This document shows, one piece after another, positions 11,406 through 22,453 of a DNA stretch of 64,000 nucleotides. Source of the stretch: Anomaloglossus baeobatrachus. Its lineage: Eukaryota > Chordata > Amphibia > Anura > Aromobatidae. The notes beneath the pieces are model-generated. The model made no database searches. It was given only the letters and a program-made list of their open reading frames with translations, and had not been told where the DNA came from. The stretch covers positions 82,796,164 through 82,860,163 of the forward strand of contig NC_134354.1 in assembly GCF_048569485.1 (NCBI RefSeq), written 5' to 3'. Numbering within the stretch: position 1 is the stretch's first letter; each line of letters starts with the position of its first letter. The position numbers and the translations under genes are program-made.

Positions 11406-11902
11406 GAAGTCCAGGTCCATCACTGGGGGGTCTCTCAAACTGAAGGTTTAATCTTTATCCATCTGACTTCCAGGTAATTAACTTTCTATTTGTTAGGCAT
11501 TATATTGAATGGTTGATTTGCTTATATACACTTCACATGGGATTACTCCTATATTGGGCCTTATAATTGTTCTCTGCCATTCATATGTATAGTCCTAGGT
11601 AGTCATTATACCCTCAGTTTGCGACACTTTAACACTGACTGGGGGTCTCAGGATTCACCTGATTAAGATTTTAATGCAATCAATCACACTGACCGATTTA
11701 TTTACATGATTTATGTTTATCCTGAGTATTTTTGGTGGTTTTCCTGAGACCATCCCTGTCCGTGTAACAATTCTGTCAGTGTAACAATCTTTATATTCCC
11801 CCAGATGATTCATTTTGGTGATGTCTTATCATGTTTTTAATTGTCTATTGTGTTTTTTTCATATTTAATAAAATTGTCAATTTTTTGCATATACTCTTTG
11901 TC

Positions 11903-11904
<2 letters not shown>

Positions 11905-11945
<41 letters not shown>
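11905..11945. repeat. (TA)n microsatellite at PLE 3' end
   Basis: About 20 TA units lying exactly between the plus-strand PLE tail and an oppositely oriented PLE tail. Confidence 0.95.
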
Positions 11946-11949
<4 letters not shown>

Positions 11950-12175
11950 TTTTACATAGAAAGCCGAAAAAAGAGGAGGAATTGTCCAGTGAACAGGCAG
12001 TTGTAATCCAAGGTAAAAAAATATATACTTTATTTCCAAAATAGTAAAAAATCACAGGGAAAGTGATCTGACAGCATTAAATAGCCATATAATCTAGACT
12101 ACGTGTTTCGGCTATAAGCCTTTTTCTCGATCAGAAGGAGGCTTATAGCCAAAACGCGTAGTCTAGATCATATGC
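11946..12175 (-). mobile_element. PLE terminal fragment, minus strand (fossil)
   Basis: Read on the minus strand: a hammerhead-like block, AATAAAGTATA, then TTGGATTACAACTGCC and GGACAATTCC, matching the order seen downstream of the motifs at 38315 and 39038 (motif, AATAAA, GGA-rich tail). It faces the larger PLE tail-to-tail across the (TA)n tract. Confidence 0.6.
12092..12168 (-). ncRNA. Hammerhead-like motif with inverted flanking arms
   Basis: 12092-12120 and 12140-12168 are near-perfect inverted copies of GGCTTATAGCCRAAACRCG plus TAGTCTAGAT. On the minus strand CTGATCGAG, stem II GGCT/AGCC, and GAAAC follow in hammerhead order, with one extra base in the first core box. The arms could form a long stem I. 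Confidence 0.5.
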
Positions 12176-12778
12176 CTCACATGAAAGATGGATGTCTGAA
12201 TGAGAACTTAGATACGCTTAATAAAATTGCAAACATTTTCAGACTACACTCTTTATTCCTTCATTCATTTTTCTTCATTCATTTTCAAGTAGTTTTTAGC
12301 CAGATCCAAGATTCAGATTTTTCTCTTGTGCTTGTACCTCTCCCTGTATTATAGGATGTATGTAATGTATGTGTGTTTCCAAGGCACTGCTGTCTTCACC
12401 TTCTTTCTTATATTTGCAGCTACAGTATTGACCCTTCCATGTGCTTTCCTTCTTATCTCTAGCATGTTTTCTCTGCTTTTATAAGACTATAGATGGTTTT
12501 ACCTTTCTACACACTGTTTGCTGTGCTAGATCTGGGTACAATCCTCTGCTCTCTCCCTGCTGCCATCTCTAACACTGAACGAAGGGAGAACAGAGAATGC
12601 TGTCAGAATCAGGAGCAGGAGCTTTGAGGGATTTTTTTTTTTTTTACGTTTTTGCACAGCACTGAGCTTTATAAACCCTTTGCTGCAACAAAATGGAAGA
12701 ACATTTTTACTAAAGACTGTCTCTACAAGCATCAATAAACACTCAGTGTAAGGCAAGTGCAAGTCACACATACCGGTA
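12176..12778. other. No feature recognised
   Basis: Unassigned AT-rich DNA with a poly-T run at about 12630. No gene supported. Confidence 0.4.
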
Positions 12779-13079
12779 TGGTCATCCGTGTGACATCCGT
12801 GTGTCATAGGTGTGACGTCCGTCTGACGTCCATGTTTGCATATATGTGACATCTGTGTGACTGGTACCGGTAAAAAACACATGATACTGAATTGAATGTT
12901 TTTTAATGTGTAAAAGATTATAGATTATAGATATAGATAGATAGAACAGATAAAATTGATAGAGAGATATAAAGAAAGAAAATAAGAAAGAAGATATCAA
13001 ATAGACAGAAATAAAGAACAGAATAGCTCAATAGATAGCTAGCTAGCTTGGCCAGCTGCTTTATAGCATTTTGATTTTT

Positions 13080-13345
13080 TAATAAAAAAAAATGACTTGG
13101 GGTCCCCCAATTTTCATATCCAGCACAGGAACAGCAGCAGATGCGGGCTGCACCCTGAGCTCTGTTGTACCATGGCTGGTTATTAAAAAAAAGAGGGGAT
13201 CCCACACTTATTTTTTTAATTTTTTTTGTTTAAAAAATTACGTGGAGTCCCCCCCCATTTTACTAAAACCAGCCAAGGTACAGCAGACAACTGGGGGCTG
13301 TTATTATTAGGGTGGAAAGGGCCATGATTATTTGGCCCTTTCCAG
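13080..13345. repeat. Dispersed repeat, two adjacent copies (3 and 4)
   Basis: Two tandem relatives of the 1770 and 3265 repeat: each has GGGGTCCCCC, an ACCAGC-type phrase, a GCAGAC- or GCAGAT-like box and, in the first, GGGGATCCCACAC. Similar text continues weakly to about 13680. The tandem arrangement suggests a short satellite or a larger element. Confidence 0.5.
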
Positions 13346-14139
13346 CCTAACAATAGCAGCCCGTAGCCACCCCAGAAATGGTGGGCCAATTTTGGTGCTG
13401 GACCCAGATCTTCCCATTGCCTTGGTGCGGTGGCAAATGGGGTAATATTTGTGGGGTTGATGACAGCTCCAGCTGGCATCAAGCCCTGGTATTAGTAATG
13501 GGTGGAGTCTAGCAGACACTCTCATTACTGACCTAGTAATTGAAAGGAGAATAAAATAGTTTATTTGAACAAAAATCCCCTGATTCCAGCCCTTGTTCAC
13601 CAATTTATTTGTTTAAAAAAAAAAAAATACAAAAGGTCCACCCTAATTTATGGTGAGGTCCCACGATATTTCCCAAAAGCAAACCTGAAAAGACATAAAA
13701 TGAGAAAATTATTCAATAAATAAAGAAAATACACACCCTCTTTTCAAATTTATTTCCCTGTCAAAGCCCTAATCCTGATCTGTTGTAATCCAATTAGGGA
13801 GGTCCCAGGTCGATCCCATACTGCTGGCACATTCAATGGAGACGTTCCCCATTGTTTGTGAGAGCTGCCTTTGCAGGCACACACACTGCTATATATATTT
13901 TCCCTGTGGTGACCTAGACCTCATAAGGTCAGCACAGGTCACTGCAGGGGTGTCTTTATCAGTGTGTGTGAGGGCACAGCAGTGACATCGCGAGTTAATC
14001 AGAGTTGACTATGAACTTTGATGAACCCATGAAGTGACAGCCACTACAACCGCGGGAGCTCATGTGTCACTGGGGTGTCGTCAAGCTGTCATCAGAGTTT
14101 CTTGGATAATCCGATGACCCCTGACATCACTGCACACAT
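13346..14139. other. Unassigned, repeat-like DNA
   Basis: Continues phrases of the preceding repeat (GGTGGGCCAATTTTG, GGTCCACCC). I see no ends, target duplication or coding exon. Confidence 0.35.
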
Positions 14140-14583
14140 GCATTGCTGGATACTCACCTGTCCCAGCACTGATGTCCCGTCAATGATGTCCCAGCGCTGC
14201 TGCTGCTTCCAGCTCCTCAGTGCAGTGCATATGCAATGTGCTTAATTAGTGAGGGTCGGAAGCAAGTGACAGCGGCCCGAAGACTGCAGCACTGGAGACA
14301 AGTGATTATGGAAAATCTTTTTTTTCAAAGACACGTTTTTTCTCCAGTACATGCCACACTGATGTTACATGGACGACATCAGTGTGTGGTACGTGTGACA
14401 CCTGTGCTATCGGCGAAAAAACGAACATGTCTCTATGTGTGCGTGCGGGGCCACGCGGGTCATATGGTCCATGTGAAAACACGCACGTGTGTGTAACTCC
14501 AGAGAATAATATGGGTACATGTGGCAGCCATGTTAAAAACGGATGTCACACGTACCTGAAACACGAACGTCTGAAACCGGCCT
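14140..14583. mobile_element. Decayed MITE, family A, inverse orientation
   Basis: Internal text (CTGTCCCAGCACTGATGTCC, GAAGACTGCAGCACTGG) matches the middle of family A copies. The right end CGTCTGAAACCGGCC followed by TAA fits their TIR. The left end is not recognisable. Confidence 0.45.
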
Positions 14584-14706
14584 AAGTATATATGGTGTTT
14601 GTGTATGACCCTGTAATCTTCTGTAGAAGCCCTGTTTGTCCATCGCGAACTATTTTTTGATTTTGCATAAATCCATTTTAAAAAATACACTTGGAGGGGA
14701 ACTTAA

Positions 14707-15092
14707 GGCAGAGTTCACATGTCCTGTAACCACCTGTTAGAACAGATCCTACAGAGATCCGTTGGCAAAATGATTTCTGCCGGATCCATTATTTTAATAT
14801 CGGAGTCTATGGAGAACAGATCCGTTAACAGATTGCTATTTACAGTAACTTACATTTGCAACGGATCCTATAAGAAGCAAACGGTTCCATTACAAATGCA
14901 AGAATAATGGATGACTAATTAGCAAACTGTTAACGGATCCGTTCTCTAAAGGCTCCAATGTTAAAAAAAACGGATTCGGCAGACATCAGTTATTTAACAA
15001 CATACAAAATGTTGTGTTTGCAGCACTTTTTTCCTAACAGATCTCTGCAGGATCCGTTCTAACGGATAATTACAGGACGTGTGAACTCAGCC
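14707..15092. mobile_element. MITE, GGCAGAGTTCACATGTCC ends, TAA target
   Basis: TAA at 14704-14706 and 15093-15095. Long inverted ends: GGCAGAGTTCACATGTCCTG on the left, CAGGACGTGTGAACTCAGCC on the right. The arms stay complementary far inward (ACGGATCC boxes), so the element is close to a full palindrome. Confidence 0.85.
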
Positions 15093-15095
15093 TAA

Positions 15096-15678
15096 GGCCT
15101 CCTTCACACGTCCGTGTCTCCGATACGTGTTTGGTCCGTTTCCTCACGTGCTGGAGACACGAGCACACGTAGATCCATTAAAATCCATGGGTCTGTGCTC
15201 ACGTGCGTGTTTTGCCATGGACCGTGTGTAGACATGTCCTTTTTTTCTCTGGCATCACGGGTGTCACACGGACCGTACACGGACCACACAGATGTGATCC
15301 GTGTGACACGCACCAGAGAAAACACACGTGTCTGTGAATTAAAAGGAATTTCTACACTCACCTTCTCCAGCGCTGCTATCTCTGTCACTGCTGTCACTCG
15401 CTTCTGACCCCTACTCATTATGCTCATTGCATATTCACTCCACTGCGGGCCGGAAACCGCAACAGCGGGGAGTCGGCAGGAAAGGAGACCGAAGATCAGC
15501 ACCACAGACAGCAACGCCAGGGACAGGTGAGCAGAAAGTTTCTGTTCTCCGTGTGTTATCATGCATAGCACACGGAGAACATATGTGTGCCATAAACACG
15601 GCACATGGAGGGCAATACGCACCTTTGACACATTCGTGAAAAACTTGTGTGGATTTTCATGGACATGTGAAAGAGGCC
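15096..15678. mobile_element. MITE, family A, TAA target
   Basis: TAA at 15093-15095 and 15679-15681. Ends GGCCTCCTTCACACGTCCGTG and CATGTGAAAGAGGCC. It begins immediately after the previous MITE and shares its TAA. Body carries the family's CACCTTCTCCAGCGCTGC and GGACAGGTGAGCAG phrases. Confidence 0.9.
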
Positions 15679-15681
15679 TAA

Positions 15682-15984
15682 GAGACTATTTATCTTTCCG
15701 GCCATCTTTGTGCTAGGAAATAAGCCAGGTTAGATTTCAGCCCCAGTATATACCAATCTCCTACCATACATAGTTTTCTTGTTCTCTACTATGAAGCCAA
15801 CTCAAAAGGTGAAAACAAATTCACTTGCTTTGTGTAAATGCCACTTGCAGCAAATTTTTCGACTTCAGTACTTTACACCAAGAAAACAGTGGTGACTGGC
15901 TCAGGCGGCCTTTATCTGTCCCCCATTTCTTTGAGATGGCTGGATCGTGATTGTTAATAGCACCTGTACCTCATGTAATCCCCC
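15682..15984. other. No feature recognised
   Basis: About 300 bp of unassigned DNA before the LINE tail. Confidence 0.4.
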
Positions 15985-16165
15985 TCCCCCACCTCACCCC
16001 ATTGTAGATTGTAAGCTCTTACGTGCAGGGTTGTTTTTATTTTTGCATCTTCTATAACTGTTTCTTATGTTTGTTTCTATATGAACTTCTGAATTATAAA
16101 GCGCTGCAGAGTATGTAGATGCTATAAAAATAAAGATTATTATTATTAATTATTATTATTAATAA
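15985..16165 (+). mobile_element. L2-like LINE 3' tail
   Basis: GATTGTAAGCTCTTACG, then AAAGCGCTGCAGAGTATG, AATAAAGATTATTATT. The same ordered phrases and ATT tail end the L2 copy at 52354-53248. 5'-truncated, no coding part. Confidence 0.7.
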
Positions 16166-17393
16166 TAATTAAATGGTTTCAGAAGATGATAACTCGTAGG
16201 AAATTAAAAATATCAGAGTCACAAAAAAGCGTGCAATATAATGATGTGGATGTCCCCTCATATTTACATTACAGTTATATATTCTGACTTCATTATTTTT
16301 TACTTTGTATAATTTAGTAACGTGCTCCCCAATGCATCCCTACTAGCTTTCTGCACACATCTGTATTGTACAGTAATAATGCAGGAATTATTATACTTAT
16401 TATATGAGATAAATAAAATCTAATAGAACATTAGTACAATTGTATCATCACAAAATAGAAAATCTTCATGCAGCGCCACCTAGTGGTCAACCTGCAATGT
16501 TTTACTGTTTGTGTCGAGATACAATAAACGCTTCCACTTACTGAGAAACAGACTTTTCCTTTTATATAAATGCAATGAAATTTCATGCATACATTTTTTT
16601 ATGGGACTAACGTCTTGACTATTATAAAGACCCCCATCGTTAGTCCCCCGTAAGGAATATCTGGCTGTACTATGTGCTGGTGATCCGTACGATGATCAGT
16701 GAATATAATACAATCTGTTTATCAGCTCATTATTTAGGTGTCTACAGTAAGAAGCTTTGTAAGGATTTTATTCTTTTTATATCCGGTGCACATTAAATTG
16801 AAATTAGCGATATTCCGCGACCGATGAATTCATTGATAAGTAACCAGCATATTTTTTTTACCAGTTATAAATGTTGGATCGGATCCTCGGCCTGACGGTA
16901 AGCAGTTATAAATGTTTGATGATGCCAGCTAGATATTTCAAAACCATTGCAGTAACATTTGCAAGAACACCATTTCAGCTGTACCGGTGCCAATTAAGGC
17001 ATTAACCCTTACCACAGCCTGATGTCCCCCCGGTAGAATCGCTGAGACCGGGATCTGTGTTCTGATGGTTTTCTAAGAGGATAAATACACTCGGCTCTAG
17101 GTACTGTCATATACATTAGCAGCCATTGTCTCTGCGGAGGAAATGACAGATAAAAAGCTCGGCTATAGAGACCCACACCAATAACAGGAATAGCTAGGCT
17201 TTCAGGATTCAGCTCACTGACCTAGTCTTGCATTAAAATACCTTGGCATCCATAGCACATGGTCCATCAGTCACTCTCAGCAGCTCTGGATAAGAATAAC
17301 AATGAGGCTGATGCCATCCCTGAGGCTATATTGATCATGGTTGTCTATGCTATACCCTGATTTGGGCTTCATTACTCTGTATATTAAATAATG
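16166..17393. other. Unassigned DNA before the solo LTR
   Basis: AT-rich, with scattered short motifs. No exon, RNA gene or mobile-element end recognised in about 1.2 kb. Confidence 0.45.
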
Positions 17394-18859
17394 TGTTACG
17401 AGGGGACTGGCAGATCAGGATAAGGTGTTAAATATCCCAATCACCAGTCGGGGCCCACCGTGCTCCAGATGACAAAGGAGCTGCTGGCAACCGAAAGGTT
17501 AGGCGGAGAATACAGAGCTGGGTGGCTCTGAAATAATAGGGGTCTGGTACAAGTTAAGGAACACTTGGATCAGGAGACTGTGAACCCTGTTAGCGCCACA
17601 GGGTCCAATCACCCAGCCCAGGAATTCCCTGTTGACTGCACAGAAGACCTGGGAACCGGTCACGTGTGGACACGTCAGACCGAACGACAACCCAGGTAGC
17701 GTTTTGGTGTACCTTTGGCGCTACATCGACCACGTGTGTAGGGAACATGACAGGCCGGGTGGTGACCAGGTAGCATTGACCGAAAGACCGCCGTGAAAGC
17801 GCCCTCTCTGCCACGTGTGTACAACACGTCAGACCGAGCAGTTCTCCGATTAGCATTTCTGGCCACCAGGTGGCGCAGCAGCCGCAGCCAAGTTGACTCC
17901 ACTGGGCTGCACTAACAGGACTGGATTGTAGATTGTGGAAGCCCGGCGCCTGACCCTAACGTGCTGAGCCACGGGTGTCTTGGCGTGACAACCATCGGAC
18001 AACGTACCCTGCCTATCGCTTCCAATCTATGGCTTATGCCGCCATGAGGCTCTAACATGGAGGTGTGCTCTGTCTGAGCAAATGTGAAGACTGCGCAGCT
18101 CCATGTTGTCTCCAGCACCTTTTATAACCTGGGTCCTCCACAAACCCAGGGTGGACCACAATGGCACCTACAGGGTCCAATAGCGGAGTGCCACGTCATC
18201 AGCAACATCACAAGCAGCCTATCCGGAACCGCCACGTCACTGATGACCTCATGGCAGCCACGCACCAAACACCTGATCAGTCATCGTCTGATAACCAATG
18301 GTGAGGTGCCGTGTCATAGGGGCGGGCCTCTGCGAGCCAGTCCGGAGTGGCCACATCATCAGGACACCTGATGTGTGTCAGCCTATCAGAGCCTGCCACC
18401 TCACAACATGCCCAGTAAGGTCCTTACCGGACCTAGCCTCTGATGCACTAAGTGCCTGATCACGCTCAGTAGCCTGAACAACAGTCTCAGAAATCAGACT
18501 ATCTGCCCGAGCATGCTCAGTAGGCACAACACAGGACTTAGACATGGCATGATGTCCAAATACCTGTGCAAAGAGACTTTTCGTACTTAGTGTAGGAGCA
18601 TGCTCAGTAGCCTGAACTGAGGACTCAGCCTCAGGAATGGCACAGCCAAGCTGAGCATGCTCACTACGAGAAACACTGGACTTTGGCTCTGGCTGGGGTA
18701 AATCGGACATGCTCACTAGCCACCTCTCCACACTTAGACGTGGAGGAGGAAGCAGCCAGCTGGACGACCCAAGGCACGGCTAAAAATGGTAGCTGGTACC
18801 TGGGTGCAACTGGAACCGCAGCAGACTGCTTGCAGCTATGGCGGCGCCAATTTGTAACA
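17394..18859. mobile_element. Solo LTR (fossil) with 5-bp target duplication
   Basis: Starts TGTTACGAGG and ends TTTGTAACA, so both termini carry the inverted TGTTAC/GTAACA pair. TAATG lies at 17389-17393 and 18860-18864, an exact 5-bp target duplication as made by LTR-retrotransposon integrase. The 1466-bp length and lack of an internal region indicate a solo LTR left by recombination. Internal repeats of GAGCATGCTCAGTAG near 18450-18660 keep a minus-strand frame open by chance. Confidence 0.85.
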
Positions 18860-19058
18860 TAATGCACTGCAAGTATATTTTTATTTGTTAGATCTATCTA
18901 AATATGTGTGTTGTGTAATATCAGTGCATTAAATACCTCCCCCATCAATATTGTCACCGGTTTCCAGGGCTGCTCTCGTCCACTTCTTTCTCACGTGATT
19001 GATATCCAGACTCGCCAGATCACGTTGCGATTTATGCTTTGACTAGAAGTTACTTTCA

Positions 19059-19418
19059 GGCTTTGTGCGCACACTGCAGATTTGGTGCAGAAATTTTCAA
19101 GATGAAATCTGCACCTTCTGGCAGAAACAGGCAACAAATATCGCACCAAAAAACGCATGCAATTTGGTGCATTTTTGTGCAATGCATTTTTCTTAATGAA
19201 GTCAATGGCTGGAAGGGCTAGAAAACGCAGGGAAAAAAAACGCACCAACACCTGACATGCTGCAGATTATTTTTGGCACCAAATCTGCAAGGAAAAAAAT
19301 AAGCAACATGTGCACAGCATAAAGGTAGATATGAAGATCTGGGCCACAAACTGCACCAAATTTGCAACAAAACTTCACAAAAAAAACCGCATGAAAAATG
19401 CACCGTGCGCACACAGCC
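19059..19418. mobile_element. MITE, family C (GTGCGCACACTGC ends)
   Basis: Left end GGCTTTGTGCGCACACTGCA, right end GTGCGCACACAGCC, followed by TTA. The left flank is TCA, so one base of the target duplication has drifted. First link of a chain of abutting MITEs. Confidence 0.85.
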
Positions 19419-19421
19419 TTA

Positions 19422-20593
19422 GGACTCTTTCAGACGTCAGTGATTCTGGTACGTGTCGCCATTTTTATACGTGCCGGAATCACGATCATACGCAGACCTA
19501 TTAAAATCAATAAGTCTGTGCAGACATCAGTGATTTCTCACTGACCGTGTGTCCGTGTGTTCTGCATGGAGACAAGTCTGTTTTTCTCTGGCAGCACTGA
19601 TGTCACATGGACCGACCACACAGTGGTGTGATCCATGTGACACATATCACACCACATGTATCACAAATGCTTTTCTACACTCGCCTGTCTCCAGCGCTGC
19701 TGTCTCTTGCTCCTGGGCCCGCTCATTATGCTCATTACATATTCACTGCAACTAAGGCCCCTTTCACACGTCAGTGATTCTGGGACGTTTGTGCTTTTTT
19801 TTAAACGTACCAGAATCACTGACATACGCAGACCCATTATAATGAATGGGTCTGCTCACACGTCAGTGATTTTTCACTGCACGTGTCTCCGTGCAGCGTA
19901 CCCGCGTGTGCGTGATTGCTGCACGGAGACATGTCCATTTTTTTCTGGCATCACTGATGTTCCACGGACCACGCAGTGGTGTGGTCCGTGAAACACGTGC
20001 CAGAAAAAAACGTGCTTTTAAAATAAAAAATATTTTAACTCACCCGGCGTCCAGCGATGTCCTCTGCAGCCCGTTCTCCCTGCTCCTTCTGTGCCGGCTG
20101 ATTACTGTCGCGCATATGCATTATGCGCGACACAGCCGACCCGGAAGCAGCTGCTGCGGGGGTCACCGCCGGCCGGATGCTGCATCGCAGGAGCGATCAG
20201 CACCATGGACAGCGGGAGCGGGCGCAGGTGAGTGAATCTCTAAGTGCAATCACGGGCCACGGAGAACGGAGCCCGGATTGCACTTAGACAACCCACGTGT
20301 GCCGTGATTTTCGGCACACGCAGGGACATGTGCGTGTTTTACACGCCAGTGAAAAACGTCTGTGTTTTTCACTGACGTGTGAAACGGGCCTAAGACCCGG
20401 AAGTGCGACCGCAGTGCCAGAGACAGCAGCACCACAGACAGCAGTGCCGGGGACAGGTGAGTAAAAAGTTCCTGCTCTCGTTCCTGATCACGGATAGCAC
20501 ACAGAGAACACACGTGTGCCAAAATCACGGCACACGGAGGGCTATAAGCACCTTAAATGTGTCAGTGTTTTTCACTGACGTGTGAAAAAGTCC
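19422..20593. mobile_element. MITE, family A, interrupted by another family A copy
   Basis: Exact TTA at 19419-19421 and 20594-20596. Ends GGACTCTTTCAGACGTCAGTG and CACTGACGTGTGAAAAAGTCC. A second family A element sits inside at 19756-20390. Confidence 0.9.
19756..20390. mobile_element. MITE, family A, nested, TAA target
   Basis: Exact TAA at 19753-19755 and 20391-20393. Ends GGCCCCTTTCACACGTCAGTG and ACGTGTGAAACGGGCC. Inserted inside the host MITE's interior, therefore younger than it. Confidence 0.9.
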
Positions 20594-20596
20594 TTA

Positions 20597-21049
20597 GGCT
20601 ATATGCGCACGCTGCAGTTTTTATTGTTTTTTTGTCACTTTTTTTGGTGCAGTTTTGTTGTCAGTAAGTTCTGACTTTTGACTTCCCAGCAAAGTTTATG
20701 AGAAGTCAGATTTGCTGTGCACATGTTGCATTTTTTTTTGTCTACAGTTTATTTGTCACAAACTTCTGACAAAAAAAAATGCAGCATGTTCATTCTTCTT
20801 ACTTTTTTGTCGCAGTTTTGTCACACTTCCTATACTGACAAACACATGGAGTCAGAATTGACAAAAATGTGACAAAAAAGCACCAAAAAAAACCATCAAA
20901 AAAGCATCAAAATAGCAACAAAAATGCACCATCATTACACCACTACACCATCATGTACATTTCCAGGCTCTCTGTGACAAGGTGCAGTTTTGGTTGTAGT
21001 TTTGACTGCAGTTTGTGTGGAGAAAAAACTGAAGCGTGTGCATACAGCC
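20597..21049. mobile_element. MITE, family C
   Basis: Left end GGCTATATGCGCACGCTGCAG, right end GTGTGCATACAGCC. Left neighbour base triplet TTA, right TAA. Poly-T-rich interior with TGACAAAAAAA-type repeats. Confidence 0.85.
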
Positions 21050-21052
21050 TAA

Positions 21053-21662
21053 GGCCTCTTTCACACGTCCGTGCCTCTGGTACGTGTTTGGCAGTTTTTT
21101 CAGCACCGGAGACACGTACACACATAGACCTATGTATTCCTAATGTTTTGGACACACGTATTTTTGAACGGAATGTGTGTCCGTTCCGTACTTACGTGTG
21201 TCCTTGTGTTTCTCACGGCAACATGCCCGTTTTTCTCCAGCATCACGGGTGTCACACAGAACGCATGTAACACACACGGACCACACGAATGTGTTACGTG
21301 TGACATGCACCGTAGAGAAGACATTTGTCTGCGAGAAAAAAAACAAAACATTACTCACCTTCTCCTGGCCTCCTGTCTCTGCCACTGCTGTCACTTGCTG
21401 CTGACCGCCGCTCATTATGCTTATTGAATATTCACTTCACTGCGGCCGGAAGCAGCAGCAGCGGGGTGTCGGCAGGACCGGAGACCGAAGATCAGCACCA
21501 CGGACAGCGACGCCAGGGACAGGTGAGCAGAAAGTTCCTGTTCTCCGTGTGTTATCCGTGAGAACACACGTAGGCCATACACACGGCTCACCGAGGGAAA
21601 TACGCACCTCTGACACGTCCGTGAAAAACGTGCGTGATTTTCACGAACGTGTGAAAGAGGCC
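21053..21662. mobile_element. MITE, family A, TAA target
   Basis: Exact TAA at 21050-21052 and 21663-21665. Ends GGCCTCTTTCACACGTCCGTG and CGTGTGAAAGAGGCC. Last link of the abutting chain. Confidence 0.9.
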
Positions 21663-21983
21663 TAACAATGTAATTTTGACTGGTGAATCTCCCTAGTACA
21701 GACTGTCGATCAACACTGGAGTTTTGCTTGCTGGGCTGCAGTCAATCATTAGCTGTAGTGGTGGTCATGTGTGTAGATAGCATAGAGTGAAAAAAAGCAG
21801 CATACGCGTATAAAAGAGCGACAAAGTAAAGAGAAAAAGTCCAGGAATACACTTTGCAAAGACTATGAGCAATGAAAGAAATCACAAGAGAGATGTAAAA
21901 ATAGAAGAAACATTTTTGCATTGTTACGGCAACATTTTGATCATTATGGTCTTTGTCATTATTTTGGACATTATTTTTATTCT

Positions 21984-22453
21984 TTAGACAAAGGCAAGGC
22001 AAAATTGGACATTCATTTTCGGTGAATTGACCCCCCCCCCATAAGTGTAGATAATTTGAAACAGAGGGAATGGGGGGGGAAGGGGGTTTGGCCTACTATC
22101 AAAAACCCACTAATAAGAGAAAGTACCAGAACCATCTGGTGATCTTAAATTCAAATGGTATTAACCCAGTGTACCACAGACAGCCACTAGATGGTTCTCA
22201 AGTAGCATTCATACACCTAAATACACACAATAAGACTGTCTGAACAGATCCTGAGGAAGTTAATATCGAAACGTGCGTCGGGGTTGGACGCACCCCGATA
22301 CCTGCGCTCGGCACCTCTTATCATGGGTGAGTAAAATGACGTTGATTATAGTCCCTTAGGGATCCGTTCAGATGGTCTAGACGGTTCTGGTATTTTCTCT
22401 TATTAGTGGGGTTTTGATATTCGGCCAAAAAAACCCTATTCCCTCTGTTTCAA
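21984..22453. mobile_element. Inverted-repeat insertion with hammerhead-like motif, 14-bp target duplication
   Basis: ATTATTTTTATTCT is found at 21970-21983 and 22454-22467. Within, about 22053-22137 and 22381-22457 are inverted copies (ATTTGAAACAGAGGG against CCCTCTGTTTCAAAT), leaving a central part with CTGAGGAAGT and CGAAACG. Best read as a PLE terminal repeat fossil in inverted arrangement. No coding capacity. Confidence 0.65.
22251..22285 (+). ncRNA. Hammerhead-like motif, weak stem II
   Basis: CTGAGGA fits the CUGANGA box and CGAAACG follows after nine bases, but stem II barely pairs. Downstream CGTCGGGGTT and GGACGCACC could fold back. Kept because it sits in the middle of a PLE-like insertion. 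Confidence 0.4.

Larger units (their letters stand above)
7405..11900 (+). mobile_element. Penelope-like retroelement (fossil), long copy
   Basis: One PLE in order: an N-terminal region with the family's KPADKG phrase (near 7690), reverse transcriptase, GIY-YIG endonuclease, and a long 3' region containing internally similar CG-rich segments (about 10190 and 10965), a hammerhead-like motif at 11367-11405 and a terminal (TA)n tract. The coding part is broken in a few places. The 5' end lies at the junction with the truncated Tc1-like element. This family moves by target-primed reverse transcription, commonly with 5' truncation. Confidence 0.85.

Noticed and set aside
9699-11438. Open frames downstream of the PLE endonuclease
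   Set aside because: Short, mutually overlapping on both strands and inside the PLE 3' region; no known PLE protein lies there.
12779-12875. ACCGGTA...TACCGGT inverted pair as a MITE
   Set aside because: Only about 8 bp of inverted match, no target duplication and no second copy in the window.
18378-18731. 117-codon minus-strand frame
   Set aside because: Lies wholly in a solo LTR and reflects a repeated GAGCATGCTCAGTAG motif.
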